From NCBI GenBank assembly GCA_946547205.1, contig CAMNPA010000020.1:1-9916 (forward strand): a DNA stretch of 9,916 bases, written 5' to 3'. The translations under genes were made by a program, and so were the position numbers. Shown piece by piece: positions 1-7,262 of this stretch (position 1 is its first letter; the number at the start of each line of letters is the position of its first letter). The stretch comes from an uncultured Selenomonadales bacterium. GTDB lineage: Bacteria > Bacillota > Negativicutes > Selenomonadales > Selenomonadaceae. Below the pieces are notes generated by a model. That model was given only the letters and a program-made list of their open reading frames with translations, did no database searches and was not told the origin of the DNA.

Positions 1-680
1 AACATTGAGCCGGTGTCGCCCATGAAAATTTCTGCGGGATTGAAGTTGTATTTTAAAAAGCCGACTGCCGCGCCCGCCAATGCCGCCGTCAACACCGCGA
101 CCAAGATAAAATTTTGTTCGAGCGCGATTAACATGATTGTAAACGATGCGATTGATGCGACGCCTGCCGCCAGACCGTCGAGCCCGTCAATCAAGTTGAC
201 CGTGTTTGTTAAGCCGACGAGCCAAAACATTGTAACGAATATCGCCAGGTGCGGTATCGGCAGATTGTCGAAGTAAAAATAATCGCCGAAAGGATCCGTC
301 ATGAAGTCAATTCGCACGTCGAAGATTAACACGAGCACTGCCGCCGCGCCGATTTGTCCCAGGAGCTTGAGTTTTGCGGGAAGATTTTTATAATCGTCAA
401 GGAGACCGAGCGCAACGATTAAGCTGCCCGAAACTACCAGCCCGACAGTTTCTTTGACTTGTTCGCCATCAAAGCCGAATTTGAGCGCGACAAAAATTAT
501 TGCCGCCATGAAGCCGAAATATATCGCAAGCCCGCCGATTCGCGGAATTGGTTTCTTGTGAACTTTTCGGGCGTTGGGTGCGTCCATTGCTCCGGTTTTT
601 TTCGCCAACAAAATCACTGCCGGAGTCGCGAGCAGAGCGACGATTAACGACACTGCGAACGCCCAAAAATATATCGGCAT
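1..680 (-). CDS. Undecaprenyl-phosphate N-acetylhexosamine-1-phosphate transferase (WecA/TagO/MraY superfamily), partial: C-terminus beyond window
   Basis: A polytopic membrane enzyme that moves a HexNAc-1-phosphate from a UDP-sugar onto undecaprenyl phosphate, the first step of O-antigen or teichoic-type glycan synthesis at the cytoplasmic face. The minus strand reads open from ATG at 680 to the edge, giving 226 residues. Visible motifs, in family order: DAPNARKVHKKPIPRIGG at 33-50, the Asp pair of LLDDYKN at 95-96, NLIDGLDGLA at 162-171 with Asp165 and Asp168, and IFMGDTGS at 217-225. Hydrophobic segments lie between them, as expected for this family. The RKVH...P..GG signature favours WecA/TagO over true MraY. 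An in-frame stop at 699-701 limits the start to ATG 680 or TTG 683. A purine-rich AAGGGGG about 10 bases upstream supports ATG 680. It is divergent from mfd. Substrate (GlcNAc or other) cannot be told from sequence; the last third, including the sugar-nucleotide specificity loop, is outside the window. Confidence 0.93.
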   Translation of the reverse strand, partial: MPIYFWAFAVSLIVALLATPAVILLAKKTGAMDAPNARKVHKKPIPRIGGLAIYFGFMAAIIFVALKFGFDGEQVKETVGLVVSGSLIVALGLLDDYKNLPAKLKLLGQIGAAAVLVLIFDVRIDFMTDPFGDYFYFDNLPIPHLAIFVTMFWLVGLTNTVNLIDGLDGLAAGVASIASFTIMLIALEQNFILVAVLTAALAGAAVGFLKYNFNPAEIFMGDTGSM

Positions 681-718
681 CAACCAAACGCCCCCTTGTC
701 AAAAATTTTTCGCAAGCA

Positions 719-747
719 ATTCTACAACAGCGGTTATAACTCGTCAA
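719..747 (-). promoter_or_regulatory. Sigma70-type promoter of the WecA/TagO-like gene
   Basis: On the minus strand TTGACG (747-742) is followed after exactly 17 bases by TAGAAT (724-719). Both hexamers match the consensus at five of six positions or nearly so. Transcription would begin near 712 and give a leader of about 30 bases before the ATG at 680. This is a pattern match without experimental support. Confidence 0.6.
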
Positions 748-774
748 TCGCGGCACGGCAAAATTTTCACGACG

Positions 775-803
775 TTGCCTTGAGCGCGGCGACACTGTAA
801 AAT
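775..803 (+). promoter_or_regulatory. Sigma70-type promoter of mfd
   Basis: TTGCCT (775-780) and TAAAAT (798-803) are separated by 17 bases. The predicted start near 810 gives a leader of just over 20 bases, ending in the GGAG (821-824) that sits 8 bases before the mfd ATG. The promoter lies back to back with that of the neighbouring minus-strand gene, so the two start regions share about 30 bases of upstream DNA. Confidence 0.6.
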
Positions 804-832
804 TATCGGCACGATTCACTGGAGATGATGTA

Positions 833-3800
833 ATGCATAAAATTTTGGAAGAGGCTCTGCGCGACGAATTGATTTCAAAATCGGCACGACGATTTTCTAA
901 GCGCGGAGAATTTTTGATTTACGGCGTGGCAGGTGCGCAAAAAGTTTTGCCGTTGGCTGCGGCGTTCGAGCTCAATCCGCGACCGATGATAATTTTGGTT
1001 AGTGGCAGTGAAAAAATTTCTCCGTGGCGCGATGATTTGTCGGAACTGTTGCCGGGCGTCGAAGTCGTCGAATTGCCCGAGCTTGACTTAATCGACGTGA
1101 ACGCGTCAACAATCGGCATCGAACGGCAAGCAAAACGTCTGGAAATTTTATCGAGGCTCCTGCGCGGCGAAAAATTCATCGTGTTGGCGTCGACAGTCGC
1201 GGCTGTCAAAAAAGATTTCTCGCGGCAAGATTTTTTGAAGTCTCAACTGCGCGTTGAAGTCGGTCAAACTTTGTCGCTTGAAAAATTTTTGGTTAAGCTT
1301 GACGAATTCGGCTACGAACGCGCGGACGAGATTGACGCGATTGGCAAATTCAGCGTGCACGGCGGCATTGTCGATATTTTTCCCGTCAACGAGCCGCAAC
1401 CTTGCCGAATTGAATTTTTCGGCGATGAAGTCGATTCGATTCGTGGCGTCGACTTCAACACGTTGCGTTCCGTGAAAAAAATTCAGTCCGTGACGATTCT
1501 GCCGATAAAAATTTTCACGAAGACCAGCGAACCGTTTCTGAACTGCGCGGGCGAAAACGGCACAATAATTTTCGACGAGCCCGCAAGAATTTTCGAGGCG
1601 ATTCGCACGTTGACTGCCGAAAATCCCGACCTCAAGAAAAAAATTTTCACGTTCGAGCAACTCGTTCAATCGTCACGAGCCGGAAGTTTGATTTACTTTG
1701 AACTGCTGCTGAAAAAAATTCGCGGCGTCGAACCAACGGAGACAATCGGCATCACGGCGGCGAACGTCACGAGCTTTCAAGGGCAGACGCAATTTTTTAT
1801 GGAAGAACTTGCGCGATTGACGGAGCTTGAGCAAAAAATTTACTTCCTGTTCACGAGCCAAGCGAAACTCACCGGCATGATGAAACTTTTGGACGAACGC
1901 GGCTTGACGGGAATTGAACTGCGACTCGGCAACTTGAGCGACGGTTTTTCATTGCCGAACATCAAGCTGACCGTCATGACGGAGAAAAATATTTTCGGCG
2001 GACAAAATCATCATAAGCGCGCGAAAAATTTTTCGGACGTCGGCGACAAGATTAGACACTTCAGCGACATCAAGCCCGGCGATTACGTCGTGCACGTCGA
2101 CAACGGCATCGGCAAATATCTCGGCGTCGAGACGTTGGAATTTGACGGCGTGCGCAAAGATTTTCTGCACATTCAATACGGCGGCGCGGATAAGCTGTTT
2201 GTGCCCGTCGAGCAGGTGCGTTATCTGCAAAAGTACATTTCCGACGATAACGCTGTCCCGAAATTGTCGCGGTTAGGTTCGGGCGATTGGGCGCGTGCAA
2301 AATCGAGAGCCGCTTCCGCAGTCGAAGACATTGCCGAAAAACTTTTGGAACTCTACGCCAAACGCCAGCAAGCTCCCGGTTTTGCCTTCGACGCTGACGA
2401 CGCCACTCAACACGAATTCGAGGACGCTTTCCCTTATGAAGAGACTGCAGACCAGATTCGCGCCGTCGCTGAAATTAAACGCGACATGGAACGGCAAAGA
2501 CCTATGGACAGATTGATTTGCGGCGATGTCGGATTCGGCAAAACTGAAATTGCGATTCGTGCGGCGTACAAGGCGGCGATGAACGGCAAGCAATGCGCAG
2601 TTCTCGTTCCTACGACCGTTTTGGCTCAACAGCACTATCAGACGTTTTCAGAACGATTCGCGGGATTTTTGCCGACTGTCGACGTGATTTGCCGATTCAG
2701 ATCTCCGCGCGAACAGCGTTTGACATTGCAGAAAGTCCGCGCAGGTCAAGTGGACGTTTTAATCGGCACGCACGCAATTTTATCGAGCAGGATTCAGTTC
2801 AAAGATTTGGGCTTGCTGATAATCGACGAGGAACAACGTTTCGGCGTCAAACAGAAAGAAAAAATTCGCGCGTTGAGTGCCGGCGTTGACGTGCTGACAT
2901 TGAGCGCGACACCGATTCCGCGAACGTTGCACATGAGTTTAGTCGGAGCACGCGACATGAGCTTGATTGAGACTGCACCGGCGGAACGTTTTCCCGTGCA
3001 AAGTTACGTTATCGAAGACGACGACACGATAATTGCGGAGGCAATTCGGCGGGAAATTCGACGCGGCGGACAAATTTATTTCGTGTACAACCGCATTGAA
3101 ACGATTGACATCATGCGCGACCGATTGTTGCAACTCGTGCCCGAAGCGAAAATTCGAACTGCTCACGGTCAAATGTCGTCGGACTTGCTTGAACAAATCA
3201 TGATGGATTTTTACGAGGGCGCGTTCAATGTGCTGTTGACGACGACGATTATTGAGAGCGGGCTTGACGTTGCCAACGCGAACACGATTATTGTTTACGA
3301 CGCGGACAATTTCGGGCTTGCGCAACTGTATCAAATGCGCGGACGTGTCGGACGTTCGCACAGGATGGCTTTTGCGTATTTTGTTCACCGCGCCGATAAA
3401 ATTTTGGGCGAGACTGCGGAGAAACGTCTTCAAGCGATGCGCGAGTTTGCTCAACTTGGTGCGGGCTTTAAAATTGCGATGCGTGATTTGCAGATTCGCG
3501 GCGCAGGAAATTTGCTCGGTGCTCAACAACACGGTCACATTGCGGGCGTAGGCTTTGAAATGTACTGCAAACTTTTGGAAGACGCCGTCAACAAACTTCA
3601 ACACAAAAAAGTTGAGAGCGTCAATGAGCCCGACCCGATAATCAGCCTGTCGACCGAAGCTTTCATCAATCGCGAATACATTTCCAATTCCGGCGACAAG
3701 ATTGAGATTTATCGGCGACTTGCGGTCGTGCGCGAAGATGTCGAGGTAAAAGATTTGCGCGAAGAATTGGCGGACAGATTCGGCAAATTGACGGAGCCGG

Positions 3801-4066
3801 TTGAAAATTTGTTGCAGGTTGCGCGAATTCGACTTGCCGCGAAAAATTTGGGCGTGCGTTCGATTCGTGAACAGAATTTGCGCGTGGAAATCGTCTTCGC
3901 CGACGTGAAAAAAATTTCGACGCAAGGTTTGCTTGAGCTGTCAAAAATTTTTCGCCGCGATTTAAGATTCGTCGAGAACGAGCAACGAATTTTCGTAACG
4001 TTCAAGACAACAAAAAATCTCCTCACACGAATTTTGAACGTATTGAGGAGTTTGATGCCGAGATAA
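833..4066 (+). CDS. mfd: Transcription-repair coupling factor Mfd
   Basis: An ATP-driven DNA translocase that pushes stalled RNA polymerase off damaged template and recruits UvrA for nucleotide excision repair. The 1077-residue product has the full domain order. The UvrB-homology module is at the N-terminus, with YERADEIDAIGKFSVHGGIV from about 161. The RNA-polymerase-interacting domain begins near GDYVVHVDNGIGKYLG (from 416). The RecG-like motor follows, with Walker A GDVGFGKTE at 564-572, Walker B DEEQ at 665-668 and motif VI QMRGRVGRS at 834-842, then the translocation region around GAQQHGHIAGVGFEMY and the C-terminal D7 domain from about 930. It is a little shorter than the E. coli protein (1148), without an obvious missing block. 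GGAG eight bases upstream supports ATG 833. No plus-strand terminator with a U-tract follows the TAA, so the 3' end of its mRNA is undefined. Identification is very secure. Confidence 0.98.
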   Translation: MHKILEEALRDELISKSARRFSKRGEFLIYGVAGAQKVLPLAAAFELNPRPMIILVSGSEKISPWRDDLSELLPGVEVVELPELDLIDVNASTIGIERQAKRLEILSRLLRGEKFIVLASTVAAVKKDFSRQDFLKSQLRVEVGQTLSLEKFLVKLDEFGYERADEIDAIGKFSVHGGIVDIFPVNEPQPCRIEFFGDEVDSIRGVDFNTLRSVKKIQSVTILPIKIFTKTSEPFLNCAGENGTIIFDEPARIFEAIRTLTAENPDLKKKIFTFEQLVQSSRAGSLIYFELLLKKIRGVEPTETIGITAANVTSFQGQTQFFMEELARLTELEQKIYFLFTSQAKLTGMMKLLDERGLTGIELRLGNLSDGFSLPNIKLTVMTEKNIFGGQNHHKRAKNFSDVGDKIRHFSDIKPGDYVVHVDNGIGKYLGVETLEFDGVRKDFLHIQYGGADKLFVPVEQVRYLQKYISDDNAVPKLSRLGSGDWARAKSRAASAVEDIAEKLLELYAKRQQAPGFAFDADDATQHEFEDAFPYEETADQIRAVAEIKRDMERQRPMDRLICGDVGFGKTEIAIRAAYKAAMNGKQCAVLVPTTVLAQQHYQTFSERFAGFLPTVDVICRFRSPREQRLTLQKVRAGQVDVLIGTHAILSSRIQFKDLGLLIIDEEQRFGVKQKEKIRALSAGVDVLTLSATPIPRTLHMSLVGARDMSLIETAPAERFPVQSYVIEDDDTIIAEAIRREIRRGGQIYFVYNRIETIDIMRDRLLQLVPEAKIRTAHGQMSSDLLEQIMMDFYEGAFNVLLTTTIIESGLDVANANTIIVYDADNFGLAQLYQMRGRVGRSHRMAFAYFVHRADKILGETAEKRLQAMREFAQLGAGFKIAMRDLQIRGAGNLLGAQQHGHIAGVGFEMYCKLLEDAVNKLQHKKVESVNEPDPIISLSTEAFINREYISNSGDKIEIYRRLAVVREDVEVKDLREELADRFGKLTEPVENLLQVARIRLAAKNLGVRSIREQNLRVEIVFADVKKISTQGLLELSKIFRRDLRFVENEQRIFVTFKTTKNLLTRILNVLRSLMPR

Positions 4067-4082
4067 AAATTTTTGCCACAAT

Positions 4083-4116
4083 GGTAAAAAAATAGACCGC
4101 GCATGGACGCGCGGTC
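4083..4116 (-). terminator. Intrinsic terminator read on the minus strand
   Basis: GACCGCGC (4095-4102) and GCGCGGTC (4109-4116) form a perfect 8-bp GC-rich stem with a six-base loop. On the minus strand the hairpin is followed by CTATTTTTTTACC (4093-4081), the classical U-tract. On the plus strand no T run follows, so it would not be a standard mfd terminator. It lies 220 bases beyond the lysR stop, so it ends either a long lysR 3' untranslated region or a separate minus-strand small transcript. Confidence 0.75.
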
Positions 4117-4315
4117 GTCGACATGCTGAGCGTGACGCGAAGCTGTCGACACTTAACGCTGATGCAAGTCTCAACGTCGAAACCATGATGACCAAACGTT
4201 AGAACATTGACGAGCTGAATCAACGTGAGCGGCTGAACGTGTCGAAAAGTTTGTATCGCTCCGCGCGCAGCGGCGAGTTTCTTTGCTACTTTCTTTGCTC
4301 GGTCAAAGAAAGTAG
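4117..4315. other. Structured non-coding spacer between mfd and lysR; candidate dispersed repeat or small RNA
   Basis: No convincing gene is present on either strand. Two dyads stand out. GTCGACA (4117-4123) pairs with TGTCGAC (4144-4150), extended inward by GCT/AGC after one bulged base. A perfect 12-bp repeat, CTACTTTCTTTG (4286-4297) and CAAAGAAAGTAG (4304-4315), flanks a six-base loop. CGCT/AGCG at about 4257-4272 makes a smaller stem. Together with the terminator at 4095-4116 almost the whole spacer can fold. The 12-bp stem is AT-rich with no U-tract on either side, so it is not a normal terminator. Hairpins of this CTACTTTCTTTG type look like intergenic repeat elements, but only one copy is visible here. 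Alternatives are a minus-strand small RNA ending at the terminator, or a decayed gene. Confidence 0.45.
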
Positions 4316-4335
4316 ATCCTAAACATAAAAAGAAA

Positions 4336-5226
4336 TTATTTGATGAACATTCGCTTGAACAGTTCGACGAAATTTTTGCACGCCGTCGACAGCGTTTGAT
4401 TTTTCCGCCACGCAATGACCGTGTGCGTCGTCATTTCCGGTTCGACAATTCGTTTGTAAATCAAATCGCCGTCCGTGAGCAACCGCTTGCTTGAAACAGG
4501 AATCATTGCCATTCCGAGATTCATCTTGACCATCAACAAATCTTGAACGATGCTGTCCGACACGCAAATAATTTTCGGATTGAAGTCAAGTTTTTTGCAC
4601 GCCGCGATAAAATTCGACTTCCAACGCAACGGAATTATCAGCTGCTGATTTTCAAGCTCCGCCAATTTAATTGTTTCATCGTCCGCGCCGCAAACGTTCT
4701 GCGAATTCATGACCATAACGAGCGGTTCATTTGGCAGGACGAGCAATTCATAGGCGAGATTGTCAACTTGCGTGCGAGTGATGGCAATTTCAATCAATCG
4801 GCTGTCCAAAAGCTCCAAAATTCGTGCGCCTTCCGCTTCCCAAATTTCAAACATCACGTCGGGATAAGTCTTGCGGAATTCGGCGATAAGGTCGGGCAAA
4901 ATCATCGCGCCGCTCGTCGTGATTGTGCCAATGCGAATCGTGCCCTTGGTGCCGCTGCCAATTTCGGTGATTTCGCGAACAGTGCCGTCAACCATGCCCA
5001 AAATGCCTTCGACGCGATTGTAAAGAACTTGCCCGGCTTCGGTGAGTCGAATTCTACGCGAGCCGCGTTCAAAAAGTTTCACGTGCAAATTTTCTTCCAG
5101 ATGTTTCATTTGCCGACTGAGAGCCGGCTGAGCAATTCCGAGACGTTGCGCCGCGTGGCTGATGTTTCCTTCTTCGACGATGGCAAAGAACGCCCGCATG
5201 TCCTTTATGCCGATAGTTTGTCCCAT
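4336..5226 (-). CDS. LysR-type transcriptional regulator
   Basis: A 296-residue DNA-binding regulator of the usual LysR length. The N-terminal winged helix-turn-helix spans about 9-68, with EEGNISHAAQRLGIAQPALS, RQMKHLEENLHVKLFERG and LTEAGQVLY matching the family pattern. The effector-binding domain starts at GTIRIGTITTSGAMILPDLI (about 92) and runs through two alpha/beta lobes to the end. Its inducer cannot be read from sequence. The ATG at 5226 is the only in-frame start, because a TGA lies four codons upstream; AGGAG (5244-5240) is 13 bases away, longer than ideal. The gene is divergent from the siroheme-hemA cluster. LysR proteins commonly control the divergent neighbour, so a role in tetrapyrrole or siroheme/sulfite metabolism is a reasonable guess but only a guess. 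Confidence 0.93.
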   Translation of the reverse strand: MGQTIGIKDMRAFFAIVEEGNISHAAQRLGIAQPALSRQMKHLEENLHVKLFERGSRRIRLTEAGQVLYNRVEGILGMVDGTVREITEIGSGTKGTIRIGTITTSGAMILPDLIAEFRKTYPDVMFEIWEAEGARILELLDSRLIEIAITRTQVDNLAYELLVLPNEPLVMVMNSQNVCGADDETIKLAELENQQLIIPLRWKSNFIAACKKLDFNPKIICVSDSIVQDLLMVKMNLGMAMIPVSSKRLLTDGDLIYKRIVEPEMTTHTVIAWRKNQTLSTACKNFVELFKRMFIK

Positions 5227-5284
5227 TTCGTTAAATCATCTCCTAAAATTTATTTTCACTGCCGGCACTTCAAATGTTGAGAAT

Positions 5285-5314
5285 ATTATAACACACCTTT
5301 GCACGAAGCGGCAA
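5285..5314 (-). promoter_or_regulatory. Promoter of the LysR-type gene
   Basis: On the minus strand a consensus TATAAT (5290-5285) carries the extended element TGT directly before it, and TTGCCG (5314-5309) lies 18 bases upstream. The mRNA would start near 5278, giving a leader of about 50 bases that contains the AGGAG site. Confidence 0.6.
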
Positions 5315-5322
5315 CAGTTATA
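5287..5322. promoter_or_regulatory. Inverted repeat between divergent lysR and siroheme genes; possible operator
   Basis: TATAAC (5287-5292) and GTTATA (5317-5322) are exact inverted copies separated by 24 bases. The first copy overlaps the lysR -10 element; the second sits where the -35 of the opposite promoter would be. That placement suits an autoregulating LysR protein that activates the divergent operon, but the arms are short and AT-rich, so chance is a real alternative. Confidence 0.3.
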
Positions 5323-5340
5323 GATTTTATCGGCGGCGTG

Positions 5341-5349
5341 TGCTAAGAT
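5341..5349 (+). promoter_or_regulatory. Extended -10 promoter of the siroheme-hemA operon
   Basis: TGCTAAGAT fits an extended -10 (TGn plus TAAGAT at 5344-5349). No good -35 is found 16-18 bases upstream (TAGATT at best), as is usual for activator-dependent promoters. The predicted start, near 5356, lies beyond the upstream in-frame ATG at 5350, which is why translation is placed at ATG 5380. Confidence 0.4.
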
Positions 5350-5379
5350 ATGGCGCATGATTTGAACGCAGGTGGTCGC

Positions 5380-6036
5380 ATGAAATTTTATCCGATAAAT
5401 TTAAACGTCGCGGGCAAAAATTGCGTGGTAGTCGGCGGCGGCGAAGTTGCACTTAGAAAAATTCGCGGGCTGTTGGAATCAGGAGCTGTCGTCAAAGTCA
5501 TTGCTCCGAAAATCTGCGCGGACATCGATGAACTTTTCAAACGCGGAAAAATTTCTTTGACACGAGAAAAATTTTCGCCCGACATGTTGAGCGACGAATT
5601 GATTTTAATCGCGGCAACGGACAATCCCGAAGTCAATCGGCAGGCGTCGGAAGCGGCACTGTCCAAAAAAATTCTCGTCAACAGCGTTGAAGGCTCAAGC
5701 GGCAATTTCGTCGTCCCGTCACGAATTCGGCGCGGCGACCTGCTGTTGACCGTCTCGACCGGCACGAATTCTCCGGCGTTTTCCAGATTTTTGCGGCAGA
5801 TGTTGGAATTGGAACTCGGAGAAAATTTCGGCGCGGGATTGAAACTTATAGCCCGTTATCGCGAAAAAGTCAAGGAACTTTTGCCGAATCCCGATGCGCG
5901 GAAAATTTTTTGGCGAAAACTTTTGACGCAAGACATATGGAAACTTTTAAAGCTCGGCGAATTCAAACGGCTGGAGGATAGAATTAACAATGCACTTGAA
6001 GATTTTGGGATTGAATCACACGACGGCACCGATTGA
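5380..6036 (+). CDS. Precorrin-2 dehydrogenase / sirohydrochlorin ferrochelatase (CysG N-terminal / Met8p type)
   Basis: Oxidises precorrin-2 to sirohydrochlorin with NAD and, in many relatives, inserts iron to give siroheme; cytoplasmic. The 218-residue product matches the N-terminal half of CysG without the methyltransferase half. It shows the NAD-binding VVVGGGEVALRK at 17-27, then AATDNPEVNRQ at 78-88, and VVPSRIRRGDLLLTVSTGTN with the following SPAFSRFLR at 111-139, the usual core of the family. Aligned without gaps to E. coli CysG, the NVVD motif that holds catalytic Asp104 reads N101-S-V-E104 here, so the acid is Glu. Start: ATG 5380 follows GGTGG by four bases and begins MKFYPINLNV as relatives do; an in-frame ATG at 5350 has no ribosome site and overlaps the promoter. 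The 3' end overlaps hemA by 47 bases, indicating co-translation in one operon. Confidence 0.92.
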   Translation: MKFYPINLNVAGKNCVVVGGGEVALRKIRGLLESGAVVKVIAPKICADIDELFKRGKISLTREKFSPDMLSDELILIAATDNPEVNRQASEAALSKKILVNSVEGSSGNFVVPSRIRRGDLLLTVSTGTNSPAFSRFLRQMLELELGENFGAGLKLIARYREKVKELLPNPDARKIFWRKLLTQDIWKLLKLGEFKRLEDRINNALEDFGIESHDGTD

Positions 6037-7234
6037 AGTCCGTGAAAAATTTTCCGTCGACAAAGAGGCTCTGCGGCGCGGACTGGAAAATCTCGACGAC
6101 TACGACGGCTTGAGCGAGGCAGTTGTCCTGTCCACGTGCAATCGCAGTGAAATTTACGCCGTCACCGCTGAAGGTTGCGAAGTTGCCGTTCATCAATTCC
6201 TTAACGATTTAATCGGCGGCATTGACGAAAAATTTCTTTACGAATACGACGACGAACATTGCGCGAAACATTTGTTTGAAGTTGCGGCGGGACTTGATTC
6301 GCTCATCGTCGGCGAAGGTCAAATTCTTTCACAAGTCAAAGAAGCTTACTCAATCGCCAAGGCTGCTCAAGCGACGGGCACAATTTTAAATACGCTGTTC
6401 AATCGGGCAATCGCGGCGGGAAAACGTGTGCGCACGGAAACTCGAATCGCCTATAACTCGGTGTCGGTTTCATCGGCGGCAGTTGAATTGGCGGCTCGGA
6501 AACTCGGCGGCTTGTCTGATAAAAGCGTTTTAATCTTCGGCGCGGGCAAAATGGCTCAACTCACGGCGAAACATCTGCTTGCACACGGCGTGAAAAAAAT
6601 TTTCGTCGCCAATCACCACATCGAACGCGCAATCGAAATGGCATCGCGAATCGGCGGGCTGGCTGTCGCGTGGGAAGAAGCACTAATCGGCGCGGCTCAA
6701 GTCGACATAATCATTACTTCAACCGGCGCACCGCATTACGTCATCAAACCTTGGCAAACTCAACAGCTCATGGCACGTCGAAACGGACGCGGAATTTTTT
6801 TCATCGACATTGCAGTTCCGCGCGACGTTGATCCCGAAGTCGGCAAGATTAAAGGCGTGACGTTGTACAACATCGACGATTTGGAAAGTGTCGTTGAAAA
6901 AAATTTGCAGGCTCGTCAGCGCGAGGCACTCTTGGCAAAAAAAATCGTCGCTGAAGACGCGGCGGCGGTTATGGAACGTTTCAAATATTTAAAATTTCGT
7001 CCGTTGATGGCGAATTTGTCGGAGCGTGCGGAAAAAATTCGGTTGCGAGAAATTCGACGCGTGTCAAGCAAATTGCCAAACCTGACCGACGACGAACGCA
7101 AAATCCTCGACCAAATGACGCGCCGCATTGTCCGAAAGCTCCTGCGTCTGCCGATGATGAAACTCAACGCTTCTGCCGGCACCGTTGACGAAAATTTTTA
7201 CGCGCAAGCAATGCAGGCACTTTTCAACGCTTGA
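5990..7234 (+). CDS. hemA: Glutamyl-tRNA reductase HemA
   Basis: Reduces glutamyl-tRNA(Glu) with NADPH to glutamate-1-semialdehyde, the committed step of the C5 route to tetrapyrroles; acts as a cytoplasmic dimer. The 414-residue length is typical. The catalytic domain opens with MHLKILGLNHTTAPIEVREK and carries the nucleophile Cys50 in VLSTCNRSEIYAV. HLFEVAAGLDSLIVGEGQIL (94-113) is the signature substrate-pocket segment. The NADPH-binding Rossmann motif is VLIFGAGKMAQ at 180-190, followed by FFIDIAVPRDVDP. A helical dimerisation tail closes the protein. GGAGG lies 12 bases before the ATG, further than usual, so translational coupling to the overlapping upstream gene may matter. The alignment of the first residues with relatives fixes this start. 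No terminator separates it from the following PTS gene. Confidence 0.97.
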   Translation: MHLKILGLNHTTAPIEVREKFSVDKEALRRGLENLDDYDGLSEAVVLSTCNRSEIYAVTAEGCEVAVHQFLNDLIGGIDEKFLYEYDDEHCAKHLFEVAAGLDSLIVGEGQILSQVKEAYSIAKAAQATGTILNTLFNRAIAAGKRVRTETRIAYNSVSVSSAAVELAARKLGGLSDKSVLIFGAGKMAQLTAKHLLAHGVKKIFVANHHIERAIEMASRIGGLAVAWEEALIGAAQVDIIITSTGAPHYVIKPWQTQQLMARRNGRGIFFIDIAVPRDVDPEVGKIKGVTLYNIDDLESVVEKNLQARQREALLAKKIVAEDAAAVMERFKYLKFRPLMANLSERAEKIRLREIRRVSSKLPNLTDDERKILDQMTRRIVRKLLRLPMMKLNASAGTVDENFYAQAMQALFNA

Positions 7235-7262
7235 ACGAAAATTTTTTGCAAGGAGATTTTTT

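Noticed and set aside
2939..3925. Long open frame (328 codons) on the minus strand inside mfd
   Set aside because: It is the antisense shadow of a securely identified gene, has a basic, low-complexity composition and matches no family I know.
4023..4415. 130-codon minus-strand frame across the mfd-lysR spacer
   Set aside because: It overlaps the ends of both flanking genes, lacks a ribosome site, crosses the terminator hairpin and has no recognisable protein features.
4543..5280. 245-codon open frame on the plus strand across lysR
   Set aside because: Antisense to a clear LysR gene with correct length and promoter; the translated sequence shows no family signature.
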